The translations under genes were made by a program, and so were the position numbers. Below the pieces are notes generated by a model, which did not search any database, had not been told where the DNA came from, and saw only the letters and a program-made list of their open reading frames with translations. A DNA stretch of 64,000 bases, taken from contig WARS01000007.1 in the NCBI GenBank assembly GCA_008933995.1, positions 8,432,423 through 8,496,422 of the forward strand, in the 5' to 3' direction. Within the stretch, counting starts at the first letter, position 1. Each line of letters begins with the position of its first letter. Of this stretch, positions 22,814-32,815 are shown piece after piece. This stretch comes from Datnioides undecimradiatus (Eukaryota > Chordata > Actinopteri > Lobotiformes > Datnioididae).

Positions 22814-23987
22814 CAGGGGTGTCAAACTCAATCTCACAGGGAGCCAAAACTCAAAGCACACTTAAAGTCGCGGGCCGAACAGGATAAAGATTTATTGAAC
22901 AGACTAAAACAACATGAATCCAATCAGACAGGATACAATATTATTCCAAAATAAATAAACTTAAACTTAGAATAACTTCAAATAACTATTTTGCTCTTCA
23001 TAAAAATATCTCCTGTCAAAATTATACAAATTCAAAATATGAACATGCTGCAAAAAAAACTTAAAATATAAATAAAAACTGTGCTTTTAAGTAAAAGTGA
23101 AAATAAATCAAAACTTTCCATTTTCTTTGCTCTTATGCCATTTTGTCAGAGCTGGATGCATCTTTTCTTGGCAACACGCTTCGTTTATGTTTGGGGTAAG
23201 GTTCTGTGTGATTGTCAGGATGGACCTCAGGTGTTCATCAGTGAGACGACTCCCGTGTGATGTTTTGTTAATCTTCATCACAGAGAACAGCTTCTCACAC
23301 AGATATGTGCTACCAAACATACACAAGGTTCGAGCCGCATGTAGACGGAGCTGGGGCACTGCTTCAGGATTGAAGCGAGTGAACTGTGCGGGCTGCACAG
23401 TGTCGTACTTTGCCTTTAGTGTCCCATTACACTGCAGCTCTATCAGCGCCATCTGAAGCTGTACAGGTGCAGATTCCACGTCGACGGCAAATGGGTTGCG
23501 AAGCATTTCGAAATGACTTCTCTGTGCTTTAAAGTCACCAAAGCGCTGCGCGAACTCAGTGCGAAGTGCGCTCAGTGATGCAGTGATATGCTGTCAACTC
23601 ACCAGTACAGTTCTCCTTCCGCATCTTTAACCGCATCGCCGGTGCTCCATCTGTCGTCTGTGTCGTAGTGCCGTCTTAGATTATATTCCTTAATTACAGC
23701 CACATTAGCTCAATGGATAAGACACACGGGTTTACCGGCGGTGTCAGTAAAGTAAGGAGCTAGCTTTGACTTTAAGTTAGGGTTGTATTAACGCTTGATT
23801 GGTCTGATGTAATTGACGCGGGAATGATCGCGGGTACCCTATCGTTCGGTGGGCCAGCTGTTGCGCTGCATTATGGGATTTGTAGTTTGTGTGTTATCGA
23901 CGCTTCATATCGCCGGGCCATAAAAAAGATATATAAAATTATCTCGTGGGTCGCATAAAATGACGGGCCTTGAGTTTGACACACATG
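22814..23987 (-). mobile_element. hAT-superfamily DNA transposon remnant
   Basis: The left end starts CAGGGGTGTCAAACTCA. The right end is the degraded inverse, TGAGTTTGACACACATG, so the terminal inverted repeats match at most positions. The flanking 8-mers (ATTTACAG and ATGCTCAG) agree at 5 of 8 positions, a weak trace of an 8-bp target duplication. Inside, on the minus strand, is the C-terminal part of a hAT transposase with its dimerisation domain. At about 1.17 kb the element is an internally deleted, non-autonomous copy. Confidence 0.75.
23108..23592 (-). pseudogene. hAT transposase C-terminal fragment
   Basis: An open frame read on the minus strand (upstream residues ..ALRTEFAQRFGDFKAQ, then MLRNPFAVDVES) ends in the hAT dimerisation signature FGSTYLCEKLFSVMKINK followed by SRLTDEHLRSIL. 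This matches transposases of the GTF2IRD2/ZBED-like hAT group that are abundant in fish. A stop lies just upstream, and the N-terminal BED finger and catalytic core are missing. The fragment cannot make a functional transposase. A host-used product is possible but there is no evidence for one. Confidence 0.75.
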
Positions 23988-26890
23988 ATGCTCAGGTGCC
24001 AGTCTGCTGATCTCTTCACTGTGCATAAAGTTGGGCACATCTTGCATTGCTCTTACACCTCACACCAGTCAGTGCACTCACTCCCTTAAATGCACAACTG
24101 ATACTGACCTTCACTACTCATTGCATCTATTATTATTACCACTTACTTTAGTATATGTCACATCATCACTGCTAACGTTTGCAGTCGTCTCCCTTGTTGT
24201 GCTCAACAAGATGGCCATAACTATTATTTTATATTACTCCTGGCCATCTAGTGTGTTTTAAAAATTCTGTTTACTATAGAAAATATGAGTTTTATCTTTG
24301 CAATAATGTAACATTTTAATAACTCTTAACATTTGAGATGGACTGGTGTATGACATTATGTAACCCGTTTTACACTGCAGGTCTAACCGGCTGCTTCACT
24401 ATGTACACACTGGCCCTGCTGAGCTTGTTCAAACAAAAACTCCATACACGTTTTTACCTCTGTACTTGTGATACACCTCAGTCGATTCATAACCTAAACC
24501 TGGTTCTGACGAGAACCCTAAAACCAAGTCTAAAACATCAAATAGCTGAGTGATAGAGTGATGACAAAACAAAATGTTCTCAATGTCAAAGCAAAAAACT
24601 GGTTCTGACAGTTTTAAGTGTGAGAAAGCACATACGTACACGCGCACACACACGCGCACACACAGAGTCATGAACAAACATGTCCTCCAGCCTGTAGTGT
24701 TTCTCCACATAGGTTGAACGTGTTTCCAGTTTCCAGTTTCAACCCCATTGTTAACAACACACATTGGTAAAACTGCAGGGTGGATCCTCTGAAAACAGCT
24801 TTTAAGTGATTCAGTGAAACTAAATGTCACTGAGGTGGTTTTCACGTGTTTGTGTATCTTTACTGTCCCGAAACCAGTTGTATCCAGATTTCTGTGTATC
24901 GTCAAAAAACAGCAAATCCTCCAGAAGCAGAGTATTTTGAAATGTTGGATGAAGGATTTGAGAAGAGGTATCAATGTAGCCTCAGAAAACAGATATTTAA
25001 AGATATCAAAGACTGATAAACACACACCACCTCCAACCGTGGAACACATTTAATACTCATTGTATAAACTTTGACCAGTAGTGTGAAAAATACTATACAT
25101 CTCCATTGTGAAGGCACATCTGTACACGGGTACAGAGCAAACCACACCATGTTTAACATATTTACCCCAGTAATGACAAATCCTGTATAATTAATTCCTG
25201 TGGATCTTTTTCCAAAGTCTCCATTATTTCTTTCCTTTCTGGAAGCCACTGGTATCAATTTATTTCTATGGCAAATCGTTGTAATCGTATGGTTGTCAAT
25301 GGGGGGTGTGAAATGTTTCAGTCTTGAATGCAACACACCACCACTCAGTGATAATGCAACTGTGACAGATACCAGATCAAGCCTTTGGAAAGAGCAACAG
25401 GAGCTGCTGGAGATGGAAAAAAATAACAAAGTCCAAGTTGAAATTAACACCGTCACCGGTTGTGGTCTCAGATATTTAAGGATAATTTCAGTCTATGACA
25501 AGTTGGCTCTTATTTTGAAAGCATCAATAACTTCGATAAGAGTGGATCACTTTGCACTCACTGAAGGAACAGTTGGTTGCAAAGAGTTAGAGGAGAAGTT
25601 TAAAATCACTCTCAGAGCTGTATGATCAATATGACACTACAGCTAGGGGACTGGCTTAGCTAGCTTAGCACTGCAAAAGGATGGAAACCGCTAGCATAGC
25701 TCTTTAAACTTAATACTATAAAAAAATAATTTTTTGTATGTTTACAACCTGTCTAACTGCTTATGCTTCATGTCATGTCCGACTTTTTGGTAATGTGATT
25801 ACATTCCCAGATCTCAGCTGGTGAGTAAAACATTGTGGATAGAAGTTACAACAAAAACCCCACTAACATGAAACACCTCTGATTCATTGCAAACAAAAAG
25901 TGGAGCTACACAGAAGTAGAGCCTAGTGGAGCAAAGTGATTCGTTTTTATTGTCCATGTGATCACCGTAGTTTGTTCACTCCAAGTTAATTTTCATGGAA
26001 AATAAAATTTGCCTTGAAGAAAACCTAATCTAAAAACTTTGGAAACAGGATGAATGTAAAGTACATATTAACAGAGATCAGATCTGCACTACAAATGTTA
26101 AAAAGCTGCAGTTTTTCTTCTGTCTTTGAATCCTGAAAGCATCCCCTGGGAGTAAAATCACAGCTTCAGACAGAAACTGGAGCCCATGTTGCCTTGCGGG
26201 CGGCTCATTAACTTCCACCATTTTTTGTGTTTTTTCCCTTCTCACAACAATGACATCACAGAATCGCGCTGACAACCAATCTGGCCAGCCAAGTGTCCGC
26301 AAATTACCTCTTATTTTAAACTGTCATGAGTCTCAGATCTGACAGTGTTTGAGAAGCAGTCATATCTCTGGCATTCATATCCACTGAAAATAAAAGCAGA
26401 AACTAGTTCACAGCTAGCATGTAGCATGTATAGACGTGTTGCTATGGAAACAATACCCCATCTAGTCTAATCTCATTGTTGTCAACAGGCAGCTTTTTTA
26501 ACACTGCAGATTGGCACACTGCATATAGCTGCAAGTTTTAACCTGCGTCGATGCAATCTTTGAGCTTAACTGGGCTTCAGTGTCATGCAACTGTTGGCAT
26601 GCTGCTGCTAATCTACCACCATACACCACTGATAGGCAGTATGTCACTGAAACATACCACTTTCCAGCACCACATGCTATTTCAAAGCTTTTGAAAGTGC
26701 CAGGGTCGGATCAGGAAGGGTTATTATAGTGAAGTATTCACCAGTGGGACATGAGTAGCACATCATTAGCAACTTGTTGCTCTATGCTGTGCTTGGATCC
26801 AAATCAGGTTAAACCCTGTTTCTGAAACCAGCTGGTCAGTCAACAGCTGTTCTGTTGAGTGGACAGTAAACCAATCAGAACTTCAGGTCT
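23988..26890. other. Intergenic sequence between ccni and sowahb 3' ends
   Basis: No recognised gene. Fairly long frames are open on both strands at 24429-25625 but resemble no known family. The segment 25650-25712 (cttagctagcttagc..ggatggaaaccgctagcatagctc) resembles a common diverged teleost interspersed repeat. The sowahb 3' UTR should occupy the right-hand part, read leftward. No septin GTPase motif was seen here. Confidence 0.5.
25650..25712. repeat. Fragment of a dispersed teleost repeat
   Basis: The words AGCTAGCTTAGC, GGATGGAAACC and GCTAGCATAGCTC occur in the order seen in a widespread fish short interspersed element or MITE. The assignment is from memory of the pattern; family and boundaries are unknown. 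Confidence 0.35.
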
Positions 26891-28274
26891 TTAAACGGAG
26901 GAGTCAGAGTGATGTCCGTGAAACTTCTGCAGTGATTTGTGTTTGAGGAATGCAGCGATTGATGTTGACCTTTTGACCCTTGCCGTTCCTGAAATGGTCA
27001 GCGGTCTCTCTCCCGAGGAGGCCGAGGAGAGGTGATGCCGCTGACGGCGCCGCTGTTGCTGCTGTTCCGCTTTGCAGCTGGTGTCAACTGTCCCGACTCC
27101 TCCTTTTGCAGTAGCGCGTGGTGGAGCTCCCAGCAGCTGAAACATGTCAGATGACATGCTGCAGCTCAGGTACTGCCAGGCCCTCTTTCCTGCAGTGTCC
27201 CTCAGCTTCACATCAGCGTTAAACTTGCTAACCAATAATCTTATTATGTTCTTGTGGCCGTGGATGGCGGCGATGTGGAGAGGTGTCTGGCTGCATGTTG
27301 ACCTGGCATTTATGTCGAAAGTCACACCAGCCTTCTGAACTCCATACCTAAAACCCCAAAGATAGTTCAGATCAGTGCCTGTTCACATAAGTATATCTGG
27401 ACCTTTGATGTCCCTAGAAAATAAGTGAGTATTTTGATGATTTGTGAAAGTCTTTTTTTTTGCTCTCTTCTTTTCTGTCCAACAGTCCAAAAATACAGTT
27501 CATGAAATCTAGAAATTCCTTTTAGTCTCAGCTCCACTTAAACATCAATGCTGATCCAACATGTTAAGTAGCAGCATCAACTTACAAAAGCTTGAAAACC
27601 AACTGAATGCAGTGTGAGACAAAGCAAAGTTTGGCCCTGCCTTCTAGGGGACAAGGGAACAGCCTCTAAAAGCAGCAAATTCTGGACTGAGCTGCCACAG
27701 GCAGGGGATGTTGTTCAAACGTGGGTGAAATGCACTTGGCTAAATTGGCTTAGACAAAGTTACGTTGCAGGGAGGACAGGCAGTTGTTTTTTCTTTCTTT
27801 CTACATGTCTTTGAAGAAGAAAGTCATGTGCTTGAAATTCCCTTTTTGTATAAATGAAGAATAAATGTCCAGCTTGGTACCAAGTCATTTAAAGTCTGAG
27901 GATGCTTTTTATACAGTGTTTGCTCAAGGAAAGGAGGCCAAAAAAGTCAGAGACCATGATATATCTCAGTCAGACTACAGACCTCATCTTCCCCTTGAAA
28001 TCTTTTAAAGGCTGGTAATCCACATAGGCAGGTCAGATATCACAAATCCCATTTCCGAAAGCTATGTACTAAAGCTGGCTACGTACCATAAAGTGTTGAG
28101 GACTCTGTGGTCGCCGTGTTTGGCAATCCAGTGCAGCACAGTGAAGCCAGAGATGAAGTCTCGTCTGTTGAGCAGTGACGAGTCCTCTCTGAACAGGGAA
28201 TAGATGTCCGGCCAGACACCTGCAGCCCCCTTCACCAGCCACGCATGTTCCTTTGGATCCAGGGGAATCAGTGA
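26891..28274 (-). other. sowahb: sowahb ankyrin-repeat exons 4-5
   Basis: Exons 28274-28087 and 27347-26891 join inside the codon for Trp (TG|G), restoring NTLWYGVQKAGVTFDINARS. They encode two to three ankyrin repeats (TVLHWIAKHGDHRVLNTLWY and TPLHIAAIHGHKNIIRLLV..NADVKLRD) and then GKRAWQYLS. The last is the most conserved block of the SOWAH family. The stop codon is at 26891-26893. Confidence 0.85.
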
Positions 28275-31200
28275 CTGGTGACAGGGAAAAAACATCAACT
28301 GAATTGATCTCCCTCTTGGGAATAAACTGAGTGTTAAAAAGTGTTTTAGGTGAGTTAGCAGGAAATCCCAGTGATTAGTCTGTGCTAGTCACTGTGCACC
28401 TTAAGTCTCCCCATTAATTTCAAAAGACCCCAGGGCACAGCTTAATTCTTTTATTACTAACTGAGGAGTAGCATGAGAGAGCTGAATTTTTAGGTTCAGA
28501 GCGCAAACTAGCAAAGCAGGAAGCAGAGGGTATGTGTATACAAAATAAACTATAGACTGAAAAACAAAACCAGTCAAAAATTGTCTCAATTGTTGACATC
28601 CTGAGTTTACACATGAAGATTTAACTAAACTACCAGAACAAGAGTACACAGAAACTTAAAATGGAACATTTAAAAAGTCACACCTGCCTATTGGTGCCTT
28701 CATGACGAGCAGTAGAGGGGAGGCTCTTCCTTCCTCCTTTTCCCTCCACTCCCTCCACTAGGTCTGCGAAACTGTGGCAGCGAGGTGGCGTAGAACAGGA
28801 TGACAGCGAGGAGGACGACAGGTTGTAGCGAAGGCTGAGTGATGAGGAAATCAGGTGGAGGCGGTTCAGACGAGCCGCCTCACTTCCACCTCCTCCTCCC
28901 CTTGCCTCCTCCTGGAGGAGCTGGTCGAGGTCAGCTCCCATGCTACGACACATCCTGCTCCTCAATTGGCTGCTGACCCGCCTGCCAATGGTCGGGTGCT
29001 GTCGAAGTGGCGGTGTAGAGGTGGAGCCCTCGCTCGACTCGGCCTCGTCATGGTAGTCATAGAGATCACCTGTGGGAAAGTAAACGGTTTGCATTAAACA
29101 AGCTAGATCCCACAACATGTCATCTCCACACATATTAGTGCAAAAGCTGTTGTAGTTGTTTCTAGTGGCCCCATTTGGACAAAAAAACTAACCATCACAG
29201 AGATAAGAACTGCTGGATATTTTACAGTAGTCCTCATCTTGTGATTTTGGAGCTCACCACAATTGTGCGGACAGATATCTTCAAATCCAGAGCTTAATGA
29301 TACTTTTCTGAGCACAGAGATCTACTAACAGTTGACGACTGATGGCTCCTATACCACATAAAAAGGTATTAAAAACAAACTCACTGTGATCTTAATTGAA
29401 GTCCTACAAAATTTAGCTCTGACCTGTAGAGAGGTGCCATGGTAACACACGAGCTCGGGCCTCCTGGTCATCATGGAGATGCCCGGTGGAGTGATGGAAT
29501 GGTGACAAATCAGCTGTAGGCTCCTGGTTGTCATGGAGATGACCTGTAGAGAGATGCCAAGGCTCCAAGGTTTTACTGGGGATATGTGGTGCCACAGACT
29601 CATACTCGGCCCTTTGGGCTCGCTGGAGAACTTCCTGTATTTTTGATCCATCTCCAGTCTTACCTGCTGGCAAAAGGGTTAAAGAGACAAGCTAACGTCA
29701 GTTACTCTGCTATTTACAGATATGACTCTACAGTGATTTGCCTTTAAGCATTTCAATTCCCTCTTCTCCAGTTAGGAAAATGGTGTAGATCCACCCAAAA
29801 TATTTGATTGACGGGTGAGGCAAAGGCCAAAGTGCAGAAAAACCAGAGAGGAGAGTAAAGACCAAAAACATTTCCCAAGAATCCCCTTTGAAAAGCAGCA
29901 TAATGTCTCCTGATTGTGCTAAAGCACTTTATTATTGTCACAATTAATTATCTAAACAAGTGAAGGCAATTTCATTAGTTTATATTTTGATGACTTTTTC
30001 CTTATAGTGTCATCATACAATAAAAAAAAAATCCCAATAAAATATGGACACTATTGATGTTTGAGTCTGGCCTAATAAAAAAAATTATGCAATTATACAG
30101 TTCCAATTGCAGTAGATGTAATAAATATACCAAAGTTGAGAGTTAAAATCTTGTCTACTCATTCTTTGATCAGATAGTTCTTGGTTCAGGTTTGAGTTAT
30201 CAGCAGGCACGTAAACCTACTGCTCCCGTACCTGTTCTGCTCTGCACTTCCTCACAGCTGCTGTTCCACTCAGACCCTCTAGGGGAGCCTGATGGTGGCC
30301 AGTCGCTGCTGGAGAAGCCTGCGTCTGATGATGGTGAGAAGATGCTACTGTGGCTGGAGGACCGCAAAACCGTTTGACTTCGATCCTGCCCCTGCCTGGG
30401 CTCCAGCTGCACACCTGCAAGCTGTAAGTATCCGTGGTCCGTGCGCACATCATTGTGATGCTCTGCTATCATAGCTCGGTCTGGAGACAGCATGTAGCGC
30501 TCTGCTTCTGATGGCAGGCCACATCTGCTGGATGTCAACCCCACTGGAACAGATCCAGGTGTTGGCCCAGCCAACTGTCCTCTCTGCCCCGTCCGTGACT
30601 CCAAACTCCAGCCTGGACCAACGGGGGGCAAAGTTTCTCCTGTCACATTCTGGATATAAATCTTCGGAGGTTTCCTTTCTGATGAGGAGACCACTGAGGG
30701 AGGTGCAGGTGGGTCTATGATGCACGGCATGGAGGTGGAAATGGCCTTCGCCATGTCTGCAAGAGGAGCATTCCCAGGCCATGCACCTCCTGCTGAACCT
30801 CGCCTTATTGGTACGTCTTCCTCTTCCTCTTCACTATCTTCATCACAAGAGATGGCAGATTTGTAGCTTGGCCTGTATCTGATGCGACGTGGGGCAACCT
30901 GATGTAGACTGCCGTCATAAATGGGAGGTTCCTGATGACGATTGATATGATGAAGAGGAGGTTCCTGATGAAGACTGACATTTTGAAGATGAGGTTCCTG
31001 ATGAAGACTGACATTTTGAAGATGAGGTTCCTGATGAAGACTGACATTTTGAAGATGAGGTTCCTGATGAAGACTGACGTGATGAAGAGGACGTTCCTGA
31101 TGAAGATTAACATGATGTAGAGGACGTTCCTGATGAAGACTGATGTGATGAAGAGGATGTTCCTGATGAGGACTGATATGATGAAGAGGAGGTTCCTGAT

Positions 31201-32002
31201 GAAGACTGACATGATGAAGAGGTGGTTCCTGATGAAGACCTCCTTCAGGATGCAGACTGACCTGCCTCCCTGTCAGGGGTTCTGCAACTGGAACCTGCTG
31301 GCTGGTTTCTCCATGATGTCTGACTGCAGTGACCACAGGTGTGATCAGTGGAGTGGGGCCAAGACTCTCCCTGAGCTGTCCCACTTGAGAGCGCTGATCT
31401 CGTGCAGGATGCTCTAAAAGACTGGGGGTCTTCAGCAACGTTTTCTCTGAGATCTGACTCACCACCTGAGCTGCTGCTGGTGGTCTACCAGACACTCCAT
31501 GTGTGTCGATTACCTCTTGGTGTTTGTGTTTCAGGTTAAAATTGGTTTCTACGTTGTTGTTGTTGTTTAGCATAATCCCAGCAGCAGGTAGGATTGTTTT
31601 TCCGGCGGTTACTGCCGACGGTGCGGGTGTTGTCCCCTCCCGCGGCTGAGGTTTTTGCCGAGGCTCCTCCGCTCTGCCAGCCGCGCTCAGTTTGGCGTTC
31701 TCCGGGGAGAGCTCGATGTTTTTCCCGGCAGGTCGCCGCAGCGGACCGGAAGAGCCCCGTTCTCCGCTGCCGTCGATATGTCCTCTAAATTTTTTCTTAA
31801 GTACGACGTAAGAAACGCCATCGAGCTGTTGGACAGTAGCTACGGAGTTGATGAACTTTTTGAAGAGCTCCCGGTTCCGGTCCCGGTCTGCATGGTCCCG
31901 AATGAAGTATCTAAAGTGCTGAAGCAGGTCCGAGTTTTTCACCGAGCCTCCGCTGATCTGGAGGAAATGTAGCACCGTATCCTGAGTGAAATCTGTGGCC
32001 AT
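26891..32002 (-). CDS. sowahb: Sosondowah ankyrin repeat protein B
   Basis: Ankyrin-repeat protein of the SOWAH family; molecular role poorly known. Coding exons: 32002-30232, 29663-29424, 29069-28684, 28274-28087 and 27347-26891. They total 3042 bases (1013 residues; human SOWAHB about 793), phases 1,1,0,2. The conserved N-terminal winged-helix-like SOWAH domain (residues 1-75) reads FTQDTVLHFLQ..GGSVKNSDLL..ELFKKFINSVA..YVVLKKKFR, closer to SOWAHB than to SOWAHA. The middle is a long disordered region with an 11-residue His/Gln repeat (LHHVSLHQEP type). The C-terminal half has PLDPKEHAWLVKGAAG, the ankyrin segment (RDFISGFTVLHWIAKHGD, TCSQTPLHIAAIHGHKNIIRLL) and a basic tail. It is convergent with ccni and transcribed in the same direction as shroom3. 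The mammalian gene is intronless as I recall, so the five-exon structure is notable. Confidence 0.9.
29424..29663 (-). repeat. sowahb: sowahb exon 2 with a 60-bp tandem repeat
   Basis: The 3' part of this exon is about two 60-base units plus a partial third. They encode a 20-residue period (PWHLSTGHLHDNQEP.. / PFHHSTGHLHDDQEA.. / PWHLSTG). Units 1 and 3 carry a CTACAG|GTC splice-donor sequence, at 29544 and 29424, exactly 120 bases apart; unit 2 has lost the GT. The acceptor is a CAGCAG (NAGNAG) tandem. Confidence 0.7.
30896..31245 (-). repeat. sowahb: Coding 33-bp minisatellite in sowahb exon 1
   Basis: About ten tandem units of 33 bases encode the 11-residue repeat [PH]L[HQ][HN][VI]SLHQE[PRH]. 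Three central units (about 30960-31058) are identical at the DNA level, showing recent expansion or homogenisation; the outer units have diverged. The period is a multiple of three, so copy number can change without shifting the frame. It lies in the disordered middle of the protein. Confidence 0.9.
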
Positions 32003-32095
32003 CCCGGTCTTCTCCTTTCTTCACTTGCTTTCTGTCTCTATTCCCCCGCTGGTCTCAAAGGTCGCGGAGTTGTTTCTGTCAGATAGGAGAAATGT

Positions 32096-32127
32096 CCCGC
32101 CCACCTCAGGTATTTAATCCCCGCCCC
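32096..32127 (-). promoter_or_regulatory. sowahb: Probable sowahb core promoter
   Basis: On the minus strand a GC box (GGGGCGGGG, 32119-32127) is followed by ATTAAATA (32111-32118, TATA-like) and a second GC box (GGGCGGG, 32096-32102). These lie about 95-125 bases upstream of the ATG at 32002, so the 5' UTR would be short. The start site is inferred. Confidence 0.5.
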
Positions 32128-32539
32128 AGCTGCGGAATTCCTGCAGGTAACCCGGATGTCTGTATATATGGTTAGAAAGTAACATTATATTGCTGTTACT
32201 GTCACATAGACTAGTTAAGATCAACACAAGTCAAATATTTTTATTTTATGAGCTTCTGTTTTGCGTTTTACACTCTAAAGCCTTTTCAGATGTTCTGATG
32301 CTTTCATTTATAGGTATTTGTTTAGTTGGCCAATAAACACAAAACATTCACACTGGCTAAATATTCTTTTGGTTAGACAAGAAATTAACAACTGAATATT
32401 GGCTTAATGTAGTTCTTGCATTGACAAGGACACTAAAGTAATTATGTATGGAAAATGCATATACAAGAAAAGTGAAAATTATTATTATTTATCATCCTGC
32501 TCATCATCATTATTAATGCTTTTTAAGAAACAAAAGAAT

Positions 32540-32815
32540 CAGACAGAAAAAACAGCCAATCAGAGAGAAGTAGATGAGGGAAGTGGTCAAAAACCACCTA
32601 ATCAGAGACAGGTGGCTGGAAAAAACAGCTCATCAAAGTGAGGCATTTGTTTAACCCAGCCAATTAGATAGAGGAAGACGTAGATAGAGGAAGCCAATCA
32701 GAGAGAAGCCCCTGAATAAACCAGACAATCAGACAGAGGTTGCCAAAAATCAGCCAATCAGAGAGAAGTAGTCAAAACAACAATTAGTGAGAGGCACCTG
32801 AATTACCAGCCAGGA
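32540..32815. repeat. CCAAT-rich degenerate minisatellite upstream of sowahb
   Basis: Degenerate copies of a roughly 30-60 base unit containing GCCAATCAGAGAGAAG recur across this segment. Intact CCAAT words are at 32556, 32660, 32694 and 32754, all in the same orientation, with decayed copies between (CTAATCAGAGA, GACAATCAGACAG, CAATTAGTGAGAG). CCAATCA/G is the NF-Y consensus. The array sits 540-810 bases upstream of the sowahb start codon and downstream of shroom3. Confidence 0.7.

Noticed and set aside
22643-22954. Plus-strand 103-residue frame
   Set aside because: It crosses the left end of the hAT element and contains terminal repeat sequence; no homology.
30896-31245. CRISPR-like direct repeats
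   Set aside because: The units are contiguous with no spacers, are coding, and lie in a vertebrate gene.
30935-31417. Plus-strand frames with repeated MKTDILKMRFL
   Set aside because: These are the antisense reading of the 33-bp coding minisatellite in sowahb; the minus-strand frame is the conserved gene.
26891-32002. Calling the ankyrin gene sowaha
   Set aside because: The N-terminal domain (ELFKKFINSVA..YVVLKKKFR) and the neighbours shroom3 and ccni/ccng2 fit SOWAHB; SOWAHA lies in the paralogous SHROOM1/CCNI2 region.
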